Shown here one piece after another: positions 36,244-45,972 of a stretch of 64,000 bases of DNA. Every line of letters begins with the position of its first letter. Position 1 is the first letter of the stretch. The notes beneath the pieces were generated by a model that did no database searches, had not been told where the DNA came from, and worked only from the letters and a program-made list of their open reading frames with translations. Position numbers and translations under genes: made by a program. The stretch spans positions 124,001 through 188,000 of the forward strand of contig JAUIAB010000001.1 in the NCBI GenBank assembly GCA_030425505.1. The letters are read 5' to 3'. Source of the DNA: Bacteroidia bacterium. GTDB taxonomy: Bacteria; Bacteroidota; Bacteroidia; Cytophagales; Flammeovirgaceae.

Positions 36244-37371
36244 TTAACTATCACTTTTATTCTGCTCTAAACCATATAGGCTTAAATAGTATTTTGCCAT
36301 TTTTTCAATAGAAAAATTTTCTTTTACATAAGCTCTTGCTTTTCTTGATTTTTGTTCTAGTTCAGTTTTTTTTGTTAAAAAAACTTTTGCTACAGTACTA
36401 GCAAGTTCATCACTTGTAAAACTTTCTTTTACATAATATGAAAACTCTGGTAAAGCAATTTTCCTTGTGCTCCCTACATCCGTAACTACTGGTATGTTAC
36501 CAGATGATAGGGCTTCAAGTAAGCTTTTTGATGGGTAGTTAGTGTTTTTTTGTAATGAAAAGAAAACTTTTGATTTTTCTAGTATTTTTTGGGGTTTCGG
36601 ATCATACTTAATGGTAATATCAATATTTGAATATAAATTACTTTTAATCAGTTCTTCTATTTCTTTTAGAAGACGACCATGTCCTAAAAAATAGAATTTA
36701 ACATTTGAGACATTAATTGCATCCAACTTTTTTTGTATATATGGTATCGCTTTTAACAAAGGAATTATTTGTTTTATTGGATTAAACCTACCAAGGAAAA
36801 CTAACGTATTATTTCTTTCTTCAAACTTCACAGTTGAAAAGTTTTGAGTATTTACAGTGCTAGATTTAGTTTGAAAAATTTTTCTTTTTTTATAGAAAAG
36901 TATTTTAGATGTTTTTTTGAATATTTGTGGATCTAAAATATCTATGCAATCTGCCATAATAAAACTAAGACATGCATCTATTTTTCCATTTAGGTTTAAA
37001 TTAGACATGCTACTAGTTGTAAATGAAAAAATAGTTTTTACTTTTCTAGTATATAAGGGATAGTAAAAGTAGTTCATGACAAAGTGAAAAACAGCTCCTT
37101 TTTTTGCATTTTCTTTGTGAAATTTTAAAAGCTCTTTTCTCAAAGAACTTCTTGAACCATGCCTATATTTAATGAATATTATTTTATCTAAGAACTTCTT
37201 TAGCTGTTTTAATTCATTAATTTCTAATAACTTATTGTATAACTCTGGTGTTATAACTAAATGTATTTTGTTATCATTAAGTTTATTTTGAATATATAAC
37301 CAAAATTCAGAAAATCTTTTCTCCGACCCTCCTATATTACTAGAAGAAATAATCAAGTAGATATTTTTCAC
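36244..37371 (-). CDS. Glycosyltransferase family 4-like
   Basis: 375 aa. The N-terminus has the glycine-rich start LIISSSNIGGSEKRFSEFW. The C-terminal donor domain shows NTLVFLGRFNPIKQIIPLLKAIPYI, FYFLGHGRLLKEIEELI, and SKSLLEALSSGNIPVVTDVGSTRKI. Sugar specificity is unknown. A 116-bp AT-rich gap with no recognisable site separates it from the next gene upstream. Confidence 0.85.
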   Translation of the reverse strand: MKNIYLIISSSNIGGSEKRFSEFWLYIQNKLNDNKIHLVITPELYNKLLEINELKQLKKFLDKIIFIKYRHGSRSSLRKELLKFHKENAKKGAVFHFVMNYFYYPLYTRKVKTIFSFTTSSMSNLNLNGKIDACLSFIMADCIDILDPQIFKKTSKILFYKKRKIFQTKSSTVNTQNFSTVKFEERNNTLVFLGRFNPIKQIIPLLKAIPYIQKKLDAINVSNVKFYFLGHGRLLKEIEELIKSNLYSNIDITIKYDPKPQKILEKSKVFFSLQKNTNYPSKSLLEALSSGNIPVVTDVGSTRKIALPEFSYYVKESFTSDELASTVAKVFLTKKTELEQKSRKARAYVKENFSIEKMAKYYLSLYGLEQNKSDS

Positions 37372-37487
37372 TTTTATATGCTGATATCAAATACTCTTTA
37401 CTTAGTACAATAAAAATTTAATTTTTAAAAGAATCATCCTATTGGTTTAAGTCCTCTTTATACTTATTACTATATTAGTTATTAAGC

Positions 37488-38786
37488 TTAATTTATTATT
37501 TTTTTTGCATTATATATTTTGCTTCTTGACGCACTTCGGTTATACCAATCGCAATCTTTAATGTAATCTATGTATTGACTGTATAGCTTTTCTGCTTCTT
37601 TTGACTCTGGTGTAAATGAATCCCTAAAAAAAGTAGGTTTATAATCTTCTTCTATTTCTTTTTCTTCGTATAGATCTATGAGTTTTTTAACAAAGTTTTT
37701 GGTATGAAGATGTTTTTCAGCATACTCTCTCGATTTTTCAGCTAACTCAACTCTTTTTCTATAGTCAAGAATTAAAGATTTAAGTGTTTTATATATTGTC
37801 TCCTTACTAATATCAACAATAGGGCATTCTTTAAAGTAGTCAGCTTGATAATAATTATCATAATTCATAAAGCTTAGAACTACTGCTCCACTTGCTAATG
37901 CTTCAGAGGCCAACTTCCCTGCTCCAGGAGCAAATAACTGATCTATAATTATATCGGCCTTTCTATATTCTTCTATGGCTTTTTCATTTTTTACGCCATG
38001 AAGTAACTTGGGTGTAAACTCTATCTCTTCACTTTTGAGCTTTTCAATAGCCTCTAAAATATATTTTGATCCTTTAAAAGATTTGTTTGATGGAGCATGT
38101 AATACTACTGGATTATTTTTTCTTTGAGATCTGTTTTCTTTTATGCCTTCTACATCAACAATCATAGGATAGTGATAAAAAGGCCTGGAGCAAATCTGTG
38201 CTTGTTCTCTTTTATTAAAAATAAAGTTTGCATATTTCTCCGCTTCTTTTATACGGTTTAGTCGTATTTTTAAATTTTTTAGTCTTAAATCATGTTTTGA
38301 TTTATATGGAATAGCAGTCATATTTAAAGCTTCAAACTCTTGCTTTGCCCCCCAGTACCACCTTACATCACTGCCACAAAATATAACTGCAATTTTTTTA
38401 CCTGCTTTTCTTATTTTTTTATAGTCTCTGAATTTGTTATCAAAAGATGTCCATATAAACACAAAAAAATCACACTCTTTGATAGCTTTTTTTAGTAAGT
38501 ACCGCTTTCGAAGACATTTTAGTGGATTAAATATTATTAGTATAAGTCTCTTAACGGCACGATGCACTATGTTCTTGTATTTAGGTGAGTATAGGTAGTT
38601 AGCTAACTTTTTAGGCATGATCGAGTAAGCCACTATTTCATCATAACTGCCTCTAATTATCGGATGATTAGGTTGCTCTACAACTGTATAGGTTTCCCAT
38701 CCAAAAAACTTAAAGTATTTACGCAATTCATCAAATACAGATGCTACGTTATTTAATCCTATAAAAACTTTTTTTGTTTTTTGCAT
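37488..38786 (-). CDS. GT-B-fold glycosyltransferase-like protein
   Basis: 432 aa. The C-terminal half resembles a GT4 donor domain (PVVLHAPSNKSFKGSKYILEAIEKL, EYRKADIIIDQLFAPGAGKLASEALASGAVVLSF). The N-terminal half is less typical: VFIGLNNVASVFDELRKYFKFFGWETYTV, and ILFNPLKCLRKR-like basic segments. The sequence shares the FKGSKYILEAIEKL and EALA/G pattern with the product of the gene at 42865-44136, suggesting two related transferases. A C-terminal extension beyond residue 385 has no assignment. Confidence 0.72.
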   Translation of the reverse strand: MQKTKKVFIGLNNVASVFDELRKYFKFFGWETYTVVEQPNHPIIRGSYDEIVAYSIMPKKLANYLYSPKYKNIVHRAVKRLILIIFNPLKCLRKRYLLKKAIKECDFFVFIWTSFDNKFRDYKKIRKAGKKIAVIFCGSDVRWYWGAKQEFEALNMTAIPYKSKHDLRLKNLKIRLNRIKEAEKYANFIFNKREQAQICSRPFYHYPMIVDVEGIKENRSQRKNNPVVLHAPSNKSFKGSKYILEAIEKLKSEEIEFTPKLLHGVKNEKAIEEYRKADIIIDQLFAPGAGKLASEALASGAVVLSFMNYDNYYQADYFKECPIVDISKETIYKTLKSLILDYRKRVELAEKSREYAEKHLHTKNFVKKLIDLYEEKEIEEDYKPTFFRDSFTPESKEAEKLYSQYIDYIKDCDWYNRSASRSKIYNAKKIIN

Positions 38787-38831
38787 TTATGATTTACAAT
38801 ACTCTTATTACAATTATATAATTTATTTCGT

Positions 38832-39785
38832 TTACTGGTTGTGAAGAGTATTATTAGCTATATCAGACCACTCCCAATTATATTCTTCTGCCAGCAATAA
38901 ACCTCCCCTACAGTTAATAATCAAATGGTTTTCAAATCTTTCAACTATTTCACCATATTCTGATTTCGGGTATTTAAGTCTAGTATCAAAGATACGGCTT
39001 TTCCATATTCGTATTTTTTTGTCTTTTATTTTTCCAAAAGCACCAGGATAGGGTTTTGTAGTGGCTCTTATTAGGTTATGTATTTCGTATACATCTTTTT
39101 CCTCCCAGTTTATTTCACCATCGTTTTCTGTTCGTTTATCAAAGTACGAAGGAATTCCACTTTGAGGAATTACATTATAGTCTCCTGAAATTATATTTGG
39201 AAGGTTTTTTACTACTAGGTCTCTGTTAGTAATAGAGTATTTGTAATAAAGGGTTTGAATGTCATCGTATTCATTAATATCAAATTCAATATAGTCTATT
39301 ATATCACCATCATCAATACCTGGTTTTATAAGAAAAAGAGACATTATAAATCTTTTTTTACCTAAAACTAAGGACCAGTTCATTGGACTTCTTCCCCTTC
39401 CTTTAGGTAAAAAGTCGGGGCTGCCATGAAACCCAAGTGCCCCATGTTTTAGTTGATTGATTAGGCATTCGGGAAAAAGCCGTTGCCACCCTCCCTGAAC
39501 TAGTACATCAAATTTATTAGTGTTAAAAAACTCGTAGTCTTTCTGACCTGTTAAACTATATTTTTCAGGAATATAAATAGGGATATTCTCTCTTTTTGCA
39601 ATTTCTTGATAATCATAATACCCTGATACATTATATTTTTTTGCTTGTTGAGAGTTAAGGCACACAAAGTAAGAGAATTTGTACCCTAATTCTATTAGCT
39701 TGTTTATTACTGAAACCCCTCCAATATGGCATCCACACATTAAAAGTTTTGTATCAGGTAATTTGGAATTTTCTTTTCTTTCCAT
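38832..39785 (-). CDS. Formyltransferase-like sugar enzyme A
   Basis: 317 aa, formyltransferase fold as in Fmt and ArnA. The core is LGFHGSPDFLPKGRGRSPMNW (residues 117-137, broken here only for description) with a downstream IDDGDII acid. The Asn of the N-x-H catalytic motif of classical Fmt is Gly here (G118-F119-H120). The C-terminal part contains GEINWEEKDVYEIHNLIRATTKPYPGAF, the family's second domain. The likely role is N-formylation of an amino sugar with 10-formyl-THF. Its start overlaps the deacetylase-like gene by 32 bp; an ATG at 39740 is an alternative start. Confidence 0.78.
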   Translation of the reverse strand: MERKENSKLPDTKLLMCGCHIGGVSVINKLIELGYKFSYFVCLNSQQAKKYNVSGYYDYQEIAKRENIPIYIPEKYSLTGQKDYEFFNTNKFDVLVQGGWQRLFPECLINQLKHGALGFHGSPDFLPKGRGRSPMNWSLVLGKKRFIMSLFLIKPGIDDGDIIDYIEFDINEYDDIQTLYYKYSITNRDLVVKNLPNIISGDYNVIPQSGIPSYFDKRTENDGEINWEEKDVYEIHNLIRATTKPYPGAFGKIKDKKIRIWKSRIFDTRLKYPKSEYGEIVERFENHLIINCRGGLLLAEEYNWEWSDIANNTLHNQ

Positions 39786-40485
39786 AGGCTCTTTCTGTTT
39801 CTAACAATTGTCTTTGCATCCTGAGAAATGCTTCTTTTATACTTATTTCCCATATTTTTTCAGTAGAGTTTTTTTTCAAAGTATGTCCCCACCATATTGG
39901 ATGTATTAATATCTGAATTTTCTCATATTTATTAGATTCAATTGCTTTTATGGGATCTTCTTTGAAGTGCATATTTGAATCTGATATATAATAAATATCT
40001 CGCATATCTTCTTTATCATACGTGTTTTGATATTTATCTATTTTTATATCATTATTTATAATTCGGGCGCTAGGTTGATGAAAAGATATAGTAGATATAG
40101 AAACATCAAATATATCTTCCAATACTTTAGTTTCTTGAGCTACTAAAGTCTGAATAGATTTTTTATTGCATTGGTAAAACCCTTCATCGTAATGCAACCC
40201 AATTTCGTGGTTTAACGAAATTATTTCTTTCAAAAGCATCGCATTTTCTCTTGAAAAAACGTTGTAAACAGGGCTTCTTAGCATTATGAAATAAGTAGAT
40301 CTAATATCTAGTTCGGTTTCTATTTTTGCCATTTCTAAAGCATAGGCTAAATCTACATCTATATCATGCCTTAAGTAAATATTTTTTCCTTTTCCTTTCT
40401 TTAGGTTTTTAAAGACATCAAATTTGTAACTGTTTTTCTTTGATATTTTTATTAGGTTTTTATAGGCTGGGTAACTAAAGTCCAT
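39754..40485 (-). CDS. Polysaccharide deacetylase-like protein
   Basis: 243 aa. NodB-homology features are present: RHDIDVD (residues 39-45, metal-binding His and Asp), HEIGLHYDEGFYQ, SFHQPSARII and ILIHPIWWGHTL. This suggests a metal-dependent amidohydrolase acting on a sugar N-acyl group. No signal peptide is seen, so it would act in the cytosol on a precursor, unlike most exported deacetylases. The overlap with the formyltransferase-like gene suggests a sequential deacylation and re-acylation pair (inference). Confidence 0.75.
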   Translation of the reverse strand: MDFSYPAYKNLIKISKKNSYKFDVFKNLKKGKGKNIYLRHDIDVDLAYALEMAKIETELDIRSTYFIMLRSPVYNVFSRENAMLLKEIISLNHEIGLHYDEGFYQCNKKSIQTLVAQETKVLEDIFDVSISTISFHQPSARIINNDIKIDKYQNTYDKEDMRDIYYISDSNMHFKEDPIKAIESNKYEKIQILIHPIWWGHTLKKNSTEKIWEISIKEAFLRMQRQLLETERAYGKKRKFQIT

Positions 40486-40507
40486 TGAGTTAAAGTGTTT
40501 TTAGTTA

Positions 40508-41386
40508 TTATTTGGAGGTTAAAGATGTAACTCCTTTATGTAGGGTTATATTCGGTTTATGCAATTTCTCTTCCATTAATTCTATATCAGCAATTAGATC
40601 ATTTTGTGCTTTATTTTCCACCTTTTTAAATCTTGGATTTTTGTCTACAATAGAACCAATCAAAATGCACAGTTTTTTTAATGATATTATTTCTGAGCCT
40701 GCAATATTGAATAAGAACTCCCCTTTCAGCTCAAGTAACTTTTTTAATGCTCTCGCTGCATCTTTTACATGTATAGGGTTAATTTTAATTCCTTCATCAC
40801 CTGATAACAAAATCTCTTTTTCATCTAAAATATTCTGAATTAGACGGGGAATTAACATGGATTGCTTTTGTCCTTTTCCATAAATAAAAAATGGTCGAAG
40901 AACCGCAAATGACTCAAATAAGGATGCATAGTTTTTTAAAAGAATTTCAGCAGATAATTTTGAGCTTATATAAAAATTAGCTTTTTCATTGGCATCTATT
41001 TTAAAAAACTCATCAACTGGAGTTTGAGGATTCTTATAAACCCCTCCTGTAGATGTATAAAAAAATTGTTTTACTCCATTATTGATTGCCCAGTTAATTA
41101 CTTTTAACGGACTGTATATGTTAACTTCTAGCATGTCCATCGCTCCTTCAGGAAACTCTCTGTATCTATTGGACTGAGCAAGATAGTATATAGAATCAAT
41201 TTTAGAAGGAAAGTTAAATGTCTCTAATTTATATAAATCTAAATTTAAGATCTCAACATTTTTGGTTTCTTTTAATGTGTTTGAAGCTTCTTCCCTTATA
41301 CAAGCATAAACTTTATGCTCACTACTCAGTATTTCTACTAACTCTTTACCTAAAAGACCATTTGCTCCTATTATTAAAATATTCAT
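40508..41386 (-). CDS. NAD-dependent sugar epimerase/dehydratase family protein
   Basis: Extended SDR, 292 aa. GANGLLGKEL (residues 7-16) is the nucleotide-binding loop. YLAQSNRYREFPEG, FFYTSTGGVY and YISSKLSAE (YxxxK) form the catalytic core, followed by RPFFIYGKGQ. The product cannot be specified from sequence. It overlaps the Wzx gene by 4 bp. Confidence 0.82.
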   Translation of the reverse strand: MNILIIGANGLLGKELVEILSSEHKVYACIREEASNTLKETKNVEILNLDLYKLETFNFPSKIDSIYYLAQSNRYREFPEGAMDMLEVNIYSPLKVINWAINNGVKQFFYTSTGGVYKNPQTPVDEFFKIDANEKANFYISSKLSAEILLKNYASLFESFAVLRPFFIYGKGQKQSMLIPRLIQNILDEKEILLSGDEGIKINPIHVKDAARALKKLLELKGEFLFNIAGSEIISLKKLCILIGSIVDKNPRFKKVENKAQNDLIADIELMEEKLHKPNITLHKGVTSLTSK

Positions 41387-42858
41387 CTTTTTAATTGTCT
41401 TATCTTTTCAATAACTAAACTTTTTCCTTTGCTAAGCCACTTTTTCTCTATGACATTCTGGTGCACAAAAGCAGAAACTATAAGGAAAATAATTATCAGT
41501 TTTATCAGAATAGCAGCAACTGTGTTTAATGATATAGACTGTAAAACAAAACATAACACTATACTTATACCAATCATTAAAAGTAGTTTAACTATTAGTA
41601 TTTTATCTATAGAAATTTGGAAGTATTTTTTTGAAAAGTGCAAATATATTCCAGTTAAGATTAGGTATGTTATACATGTAGAAATGGATGCACCGACAGA
41701 TCCCAAAACTGGTATCAAAGCTAAATTTAGAAGTATATTTATCATAGCCGCTATCCAACTAGATAAAGCAAAAATTTTCGTTTTTTTTGAAAGTGAAATT
41801 CCTATTGCTGTAATTTGGGTTGATCCCATGAAAACTGCAGAAAAGCACAAAAAAATGACCGAAAAGTATGCTGGCCAATATTCTTCGGGTGTAAGTAATT
41901 CTAATAATTCTTTACCTAAAAGGGCTAGAGCTATACCAACTGTACATAAAAATGCTAACCATAATTTGGATAACGTTTTATATTTTTCTCTATATGTATC
42001 AGGATAATCTTTCATTGTTTTTACAACAATAGGGCTCCATGCTTTTCCAAAGGCTGAGTTTAAAAAAAAAATAATTGTAGCGAACCTCGCAGCAACACTA
42101 TAATAACCCGTCTGTGTATTATCTTTAAAAAGCGAAAGCATCCATTTATCTGCTGATTGAAACACCCAATAAGCTAGACCCATGTAGATGAATGGATAGC
42201 CATAAGCGAATATTTTTTTAATCCATTGTAATGATATTTTAAATGTAAGATCTTTTTTTATTAGAAAAAGCCCAAAGGGTGCAGCTACGCTTAGTGCTAT
42301 CAATGTCCCTAAAAAAAAACCATTAAGGTGAAAACCTAAAAAAACAACTAGCACAAGATTGAGCAAAACCCCTAAAAGATTCTTTACAGAACTTATCCAA
42401 AAAAAACGCCATGGTTTAAAATGAAGTCTTGTTACATCATTTATAAAGGTTATTATTAGTGTTGGAATTATTGTGAAAATACCAAGAGCAAGAAGATCCA
42501 ATGGTATTCCAAACTTTGAAAGAATATCTAATTTATTAGCAATAAATGCAATAAAAAAAACTATGGCATTTATTAAGAAAGACCAACAGATTTGGAAAAA
42601 TAAACCACTAGAGACAATAGATGGCCTCTCAGATTCATCTATATTTGGGTCATAGTATTTTCTACTTACTGCATTATTTACCCCACAAACTGATATCATA
42701 CTGCTTACACCTACTATTGTTGTAACTAAGCTCAGTACTCCATACTCATCTACTGAAAAAATTCTTGTGAATACTGGGAAAGTAAAAAAGGCAACAAACT
42801 TGAAAATAAAATCGGCAAAACCATAAACTATAGTGTCTTTAAGTAAACTCTTTATCAT
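41383..42858 (-). CDS. Wzx-type polysaccharide flippase
   Basis: 491 aa with about 13-14 hydrophobic segments and no large soluble domain. The start DTIVYGFADFIFKFVAFFTFPVFTRIFSVDEYGVLSLV is typical of the PST/MATE-like polysaccharide transporter family (Wzx/RfbX). It should move lipid-linked repeat units across the inner membrane for Wzy-dependent assembly. It lies in the centre of the glycan operon. Confidence 0.92.
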   Translation of the reverse strand: MIKSLLKDTIVYGFADFIFKFVAFFTFPVFTRIFSVDEYGVLSLVTTIVGVSSMISVCGVNNAVSRKYYDPNIDESERPSIVSSGLFFQICWSFLINAIVFFIAFIANKLDILSKFGIPLDLLALGIFTIIPTLIITFINDVTRLHFKPWRFFWISSVKNLLGVLLNLVLVVFLGFHLNGFFLGTLIALSVAAPFGLFLIKKDLTFKISLQWIKKIFAYGYPFIYMGLAYWVFQSADKWMLSLFKDNTQTGYYSVAARFATIIFFLNSAFGKAWSPIVVKTMKDYPDTYREKYKTLSKLWLAFLCTVGIALALLGKELLELLTPEEYWPAYFSVIFLCFSAVFMGSTQITAIGISLSKKTKIFALSSWIAAMINILLNLALIPVLGSVGASISTCITYLILTGIYLHFSKKYFQISIDKILIVKLLLMIGISIVLCFVLQSISLNTVAAILIKLIIIFLIVSAFVHQNVIEKKWLSKGKSLVIEKIRQLKR

Positions 42859-42864
42859 AAAAAC

Positions 42865-44136
42865 CTATAATTGTTGTGCTTGATTTTTATTTATTTTATT
42901 TCTAACTAAAGGATGAATAACTTTAGGTAATAGATTATTGTAAGAAGTCTTAACTAGTGGGTGATACATATTGATTAAATCTACTTCTTTGTTATACCAT
43001 ATTTTGTCTATTATTTTTCCAAACATGTATTGGGCAGCTTCATAAGAGTGATATTTTTTTACATACTCTCTTCCTGCTTTACCAAGTTTTTCGCAAAGAT
43101 TTCTATTATAATAAAGGTACTCTAAAACTTCTACTATATTATCAGGGTTCGCACTAACAATTGGGCATTCGCCAAGAAAAGAATATCTATAAAATACTTT
43201 CATCAAACTAGACCAGTCACTAGTATTAATATTTGAAATCACAGGAATTCCACAAGACATTCCTTCTATTCCACTTAAAGCATATGAAGGACCTACTAAT
43301 TTTTCAACTAATATATTTGCTTCAAACTTTAGTAGCTTTAATACTTCTTCATTTTTCATTTTTTCTATTATCCTTAGCTCAATATCGAGACCTTTAGATT
43401 TTAGATTTTCAACTGCATCTATTAAGTATTCTGTCCCTTTTATGAATCTGTGATTTGGAGAGTGTGCTACGATAAAGCGATCAAGGTTTCTTGTTCTATT
43501 TCCTTTAGAAAATTTTTCTATATCTATACATAATCCATTCGGGGTTAAAACATCCCACCTGTAAAACCCATGTGCTAAAAACATCATTGGTAAAATAACA
43601 TCAGCAAACTTCAACCACTGTCTAATATTTTTTTCATTTTTAAATCTTTTTTTGTGAGATAAAGGATAGTGAATGTTTAATGTATTAGCGTAAGCTGTAT
43701 TATTTATTTTATCATATACTGCTACATCACTACCATAAGCCAATGCCCCAGTTTTAATTCTAGCTAACGAGTATAGCCAACACTCATAACCATCTAAATG
43801 TAATTCAGAGAGATACCCTCCATTGAATGAGAAAAAGATGATATCATAGGAAAAAAAAAGGTTAATGCACAAAATTAACCTTTTGACAAAGTTTTTGGGT
43901 AAATGTATATCAAAGTCAGATTTCTTGTTAATGCTATAAACACCCCATGTAATAGACCTACTAGTAAAGTTTTTAGATAGTGCTTTACTATAATAGGAGT
44001 CATTAATTATTGAACTTGCCCAAAGTAACTTTGGTTTTTTTCTTCTTATAAAGTATCTCCTAATAAGTGCCAAAAAAAAGAAAACAACTAAAAGAGTATG
44101 ACGAACAAAGATCTTTGCTAAAAAGTTTTTAATCAT
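42865..44136 (-). CDS. GT-B-fold glycosyltransferase-like protein
   Basis: 423 aa. The N-terminus (about 10-30) is hydrophobic and basic and may anchor the protein to the membrane. The donor-like half has NRFIVAHSPNHRFIKGTEYLIDAVENL-type sequence, LVEKLVGPSYALSGIEGMSCGIPVISN and a typical terminal helix. It resembles the product of 37488-38786. It lies directly after the sulfotransferase and before wzx. Specificity unknown. Confidence 0.75.
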   Translation of the reverse strand: MIKNFLAKIFVRHTLLVVFFFLALIRRYFIRRKKPKLLWASSIINDSYYSKALSKNFTSRSITWGVYSINKKSDFDIHLPKNFVKRLILCINLFFSYDIIFFSFNGGYLSELHLDGYECWLYSLARIKTGALAYGSDVAVYDKINNTAYANTLNIHYPLSHKKRFKNEKNIRQWLKFADVILPMMFLAHGFYRWDVLTPNGLCIDIEKFSKGNRTRNLDRFIVAHSPNHRFIKGTEYLIDAVENLKSKGLDIELRIIEKMKNEEVLKLLKFEANILVEKLVGPSYALSGIEGMSCGIPVISNINTSDWSSLMKVFYRYSFLGECPIVSANPDNIVEVLEYLYYNRNLCEKLGKAGREYVKKYHSYEAAQYMFGKIIDKIWYNKEVDLINMYHPLVKTSYNNLLPKVIHPLVRNKINKNQAQQL

Positions 44137-44154
44137 CTTTTAATTATTATTTTT

Positions 44155-45207
44155 TTACTCAAAATAAACACTAGGTGCATTTTGAGGCATTTTTTTCTTG
44201 TTCTCTTTCTTAAAGTAATCCTCAAGTTCCTTTCTGTGTTTACCAAGTAAATCCCAATCCCAATAAAACAATTTATCCACTCTCTTTTTTATTATACTCC
44301 TCCAACTAAACTCTAACTTAATTTTTTCTCTAAAGGTTAAATTGGGATAATTATCGGACCTTACTTCTTCATTATCTCTCAAAAATCCATCGTGCCAGTA
44401 TTTTTCTTTAGGTAAAACAGAGAGATTTTGAAATCCCGCTGGTATACCTTTACTACCAAAAAAAACTATTGGTCGATGTACAAACCATCGTTTTAAGCCT
44501 AAAGCTTTAAAAAAGTTATATCTAAAAATTGATACATTAATTGAAAAAGCAGAGTACCCTCTATTAGGACGCTGATCATTATCTTTTTTGATATCAATAT
44601 TTTCTGCACCAATAATTTCAGCTATTTTATCTACTTCTGCCAGTTTATCTTTTCTAAAGTTTTCATAATATAAAAGATGTAACTGACTTGCTTTAAATTT
44701 TGCTTTAAGTTGATCTTCATATTTATGTATATCCAGATTTTTATAATCATTATTTACAAATTCAGGATTCGGCTTATCTATTCCAACAAATTTTTTAATA
44801 GACTGATAATGGTGCTCATGTACTGACTCTCTGTAACAAGAAACAATCCAATCTACTTGATACCTCTTACTATATATTATGTCTGCGTCAAAAAAAGCTG
44901 CATGCAAACGCTCTACACTTTTCTCTGACCAGCTATAGAATGAAAATAAATCTCCTGAAAGAATTTCTCTTGAAATTACTATTTTCTTATTGGAGTATTT
45001 TTTTTTTAATCTTTCCTTTTCTTTGTGAATTGCATTTATTACAAACTCTACGTCTTCGTCAAAAGCTTTCATCAAATCACATGCAAGCTGTGTGATCCTG
45101 GGGGGGTTATATAAGAAACACTCAGGGTCAAGGTTAGGAAAAACCTTATGCTGAAAAAACTTTGTTCCAGTTTTATGTAAGCCTAAATGAATATAAAATT
45201 TTACCAT
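44155..45207 (-). CDS. Sulfotransferase-like protein, copy B
   Basis: 350 aa. The N-terminal P-loop-like segment is IHLGLHKTGTKFFQHKVF (residues 6-23), a 5'-phosphosulfate-binding loop. KRYQVDWIVSCYRESVHEHHYQS near 115-140 corresponds to the 3'-phosphate region, with R and S. It is clearly different in sequence from copy A. It probably sulfates the glycan or its carrier. It lies 3 bp downstream of the HisF-like gene. Confidence 0.75.
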   Translation of the reverse strand: MVKFYIHLGLHKTGTKFFQHKVFPNLDPECFLYNPPRITQLACDLMKAFDEDVEFVINAIHKEKERLKKKYSNKKIVISREILSGDLFSFYSWSEKSVERLHAAFFDADIIYSKRYQVDWIVSCYRESVHEHHYQSIKKFVGIDKPNPEFVNNDYKNLDIHKYEDQLKAKFKASQLHLLYYENFRKDKLAEVDKIAEIIGAENIDIKKDNDQRPNRGYSAFSINVSIFRYNFFKALGLKRWFVHRPIVFFGSKGIPAGFQNLSVLPKEKYWHDGFLRDNEEVRSDNYPNLTFREKIKLEFSWRSIIKKRVDKLFYWDWDLLGKHRKELEDYFKKENKKKMPQNAPSVYFE

Positions 45208-45210
45208 ACA

Positions 45211-45972
45211 TTAAGCGTCCCTAATATTATCAATTTCTTTTTGAGGATAGTTAATTAACACTCCCATTCCTTGTTTTTGAAAAACAACCATGCTACCTAC
45301 ACCAGCTGCTTGTACACCTTTTATAGAAAAGACATTTCTAATATCTTCAATACTGCCACAACCTCCGTTAGCTATTATTGGAACACTAACAACATCATTT
45401 ATCTCCTTTATCAAGTCTAAATCATAACCTTTCCATGTTCCATCTTTATCTATTGAGGTGATAAGTATTTCTCCTACACCTTCTTGCTCAAGTTTTTTAG
45501 CTAAGTCTAACGCTGTTATATCAGTATGGACTTTGCCTGAATTTGTATGAACTACTTTTTTACCAAACCAATTGCTTTTGATGTCTATTGATCCTATGAT
45601 GCTCTGACTACCAAAGTAACTGCTTATTTTAGCAATTAATCCAGGTTGTGCTAATGAAGATGTATTTATAACTACTTTTTCAAATCCCATATTAAGAATA
45701 CTCTTCACCTGTTCGAAGCTTTTAATACCACCCCCATAAGACAAAGGCATAAATGACTCCTCTGCAATTTCCTTTAAAACTTTATAGTTTGGTTCTCTAT
45801 TTTCATTAGTTGCAGTAATATCTAAAAAACATAACTCATCAACTTCTAGCTCATTGAAGATTTTTACCGTGTTTGCTGGATCTCCAACATATTGAAACTT
45901 ATTAAACTTTATTGTTTTTACAAGTGTTGAGTCTTTTAATAATAAGGTTGGTATTACTCGTTTAAGTGCCAT
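45211..45972 (-). CDS. hisF2: HisF-like cyclase subunit of a glycan amidotransferase (HisF2/WbuZ type)
   Basis: 253-aa TIM barrel related to imidazole glycerol phosphate synthase HisF, with GGGIKS, GSIDIK and ITSIDKDGTWKGYD motifs. The catalytic Asp11 of genuine HisF (in CLDVKDG) is Leu11 here (IPTLLLKDS). This is the pattern of HisF2/WbuZ proteins that work with HisH2 to supply ammonia to WbpG-type sugar amidotransferases, not in histidine synthesis. Its ATG shares one base with the HisH stop (TAATG). Confidence 0.85.
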   Translation of the reverse strand: MALKRVIPTLLLKDSTLVKTIKFNKFQYVGDPANTVKIFNELEVDELCFLDITATNENREPNYKVLKEIAEESFMPLSYGGGIKSFEQVKSILNMGFEKVVINTSSLAQPGLIAKISSYFGSQSIIGSIDIKSNWFGKKVVHTNSGKVHTDITALDLAKKLEQEGVGEILITSIDKDGTWKGYDLDLIKEINDVVSVPIIANGGCGSIEDIRNVFSIKGVQAAGVGSMVVFQKQGMGVLINYPQKEIDNIRDA

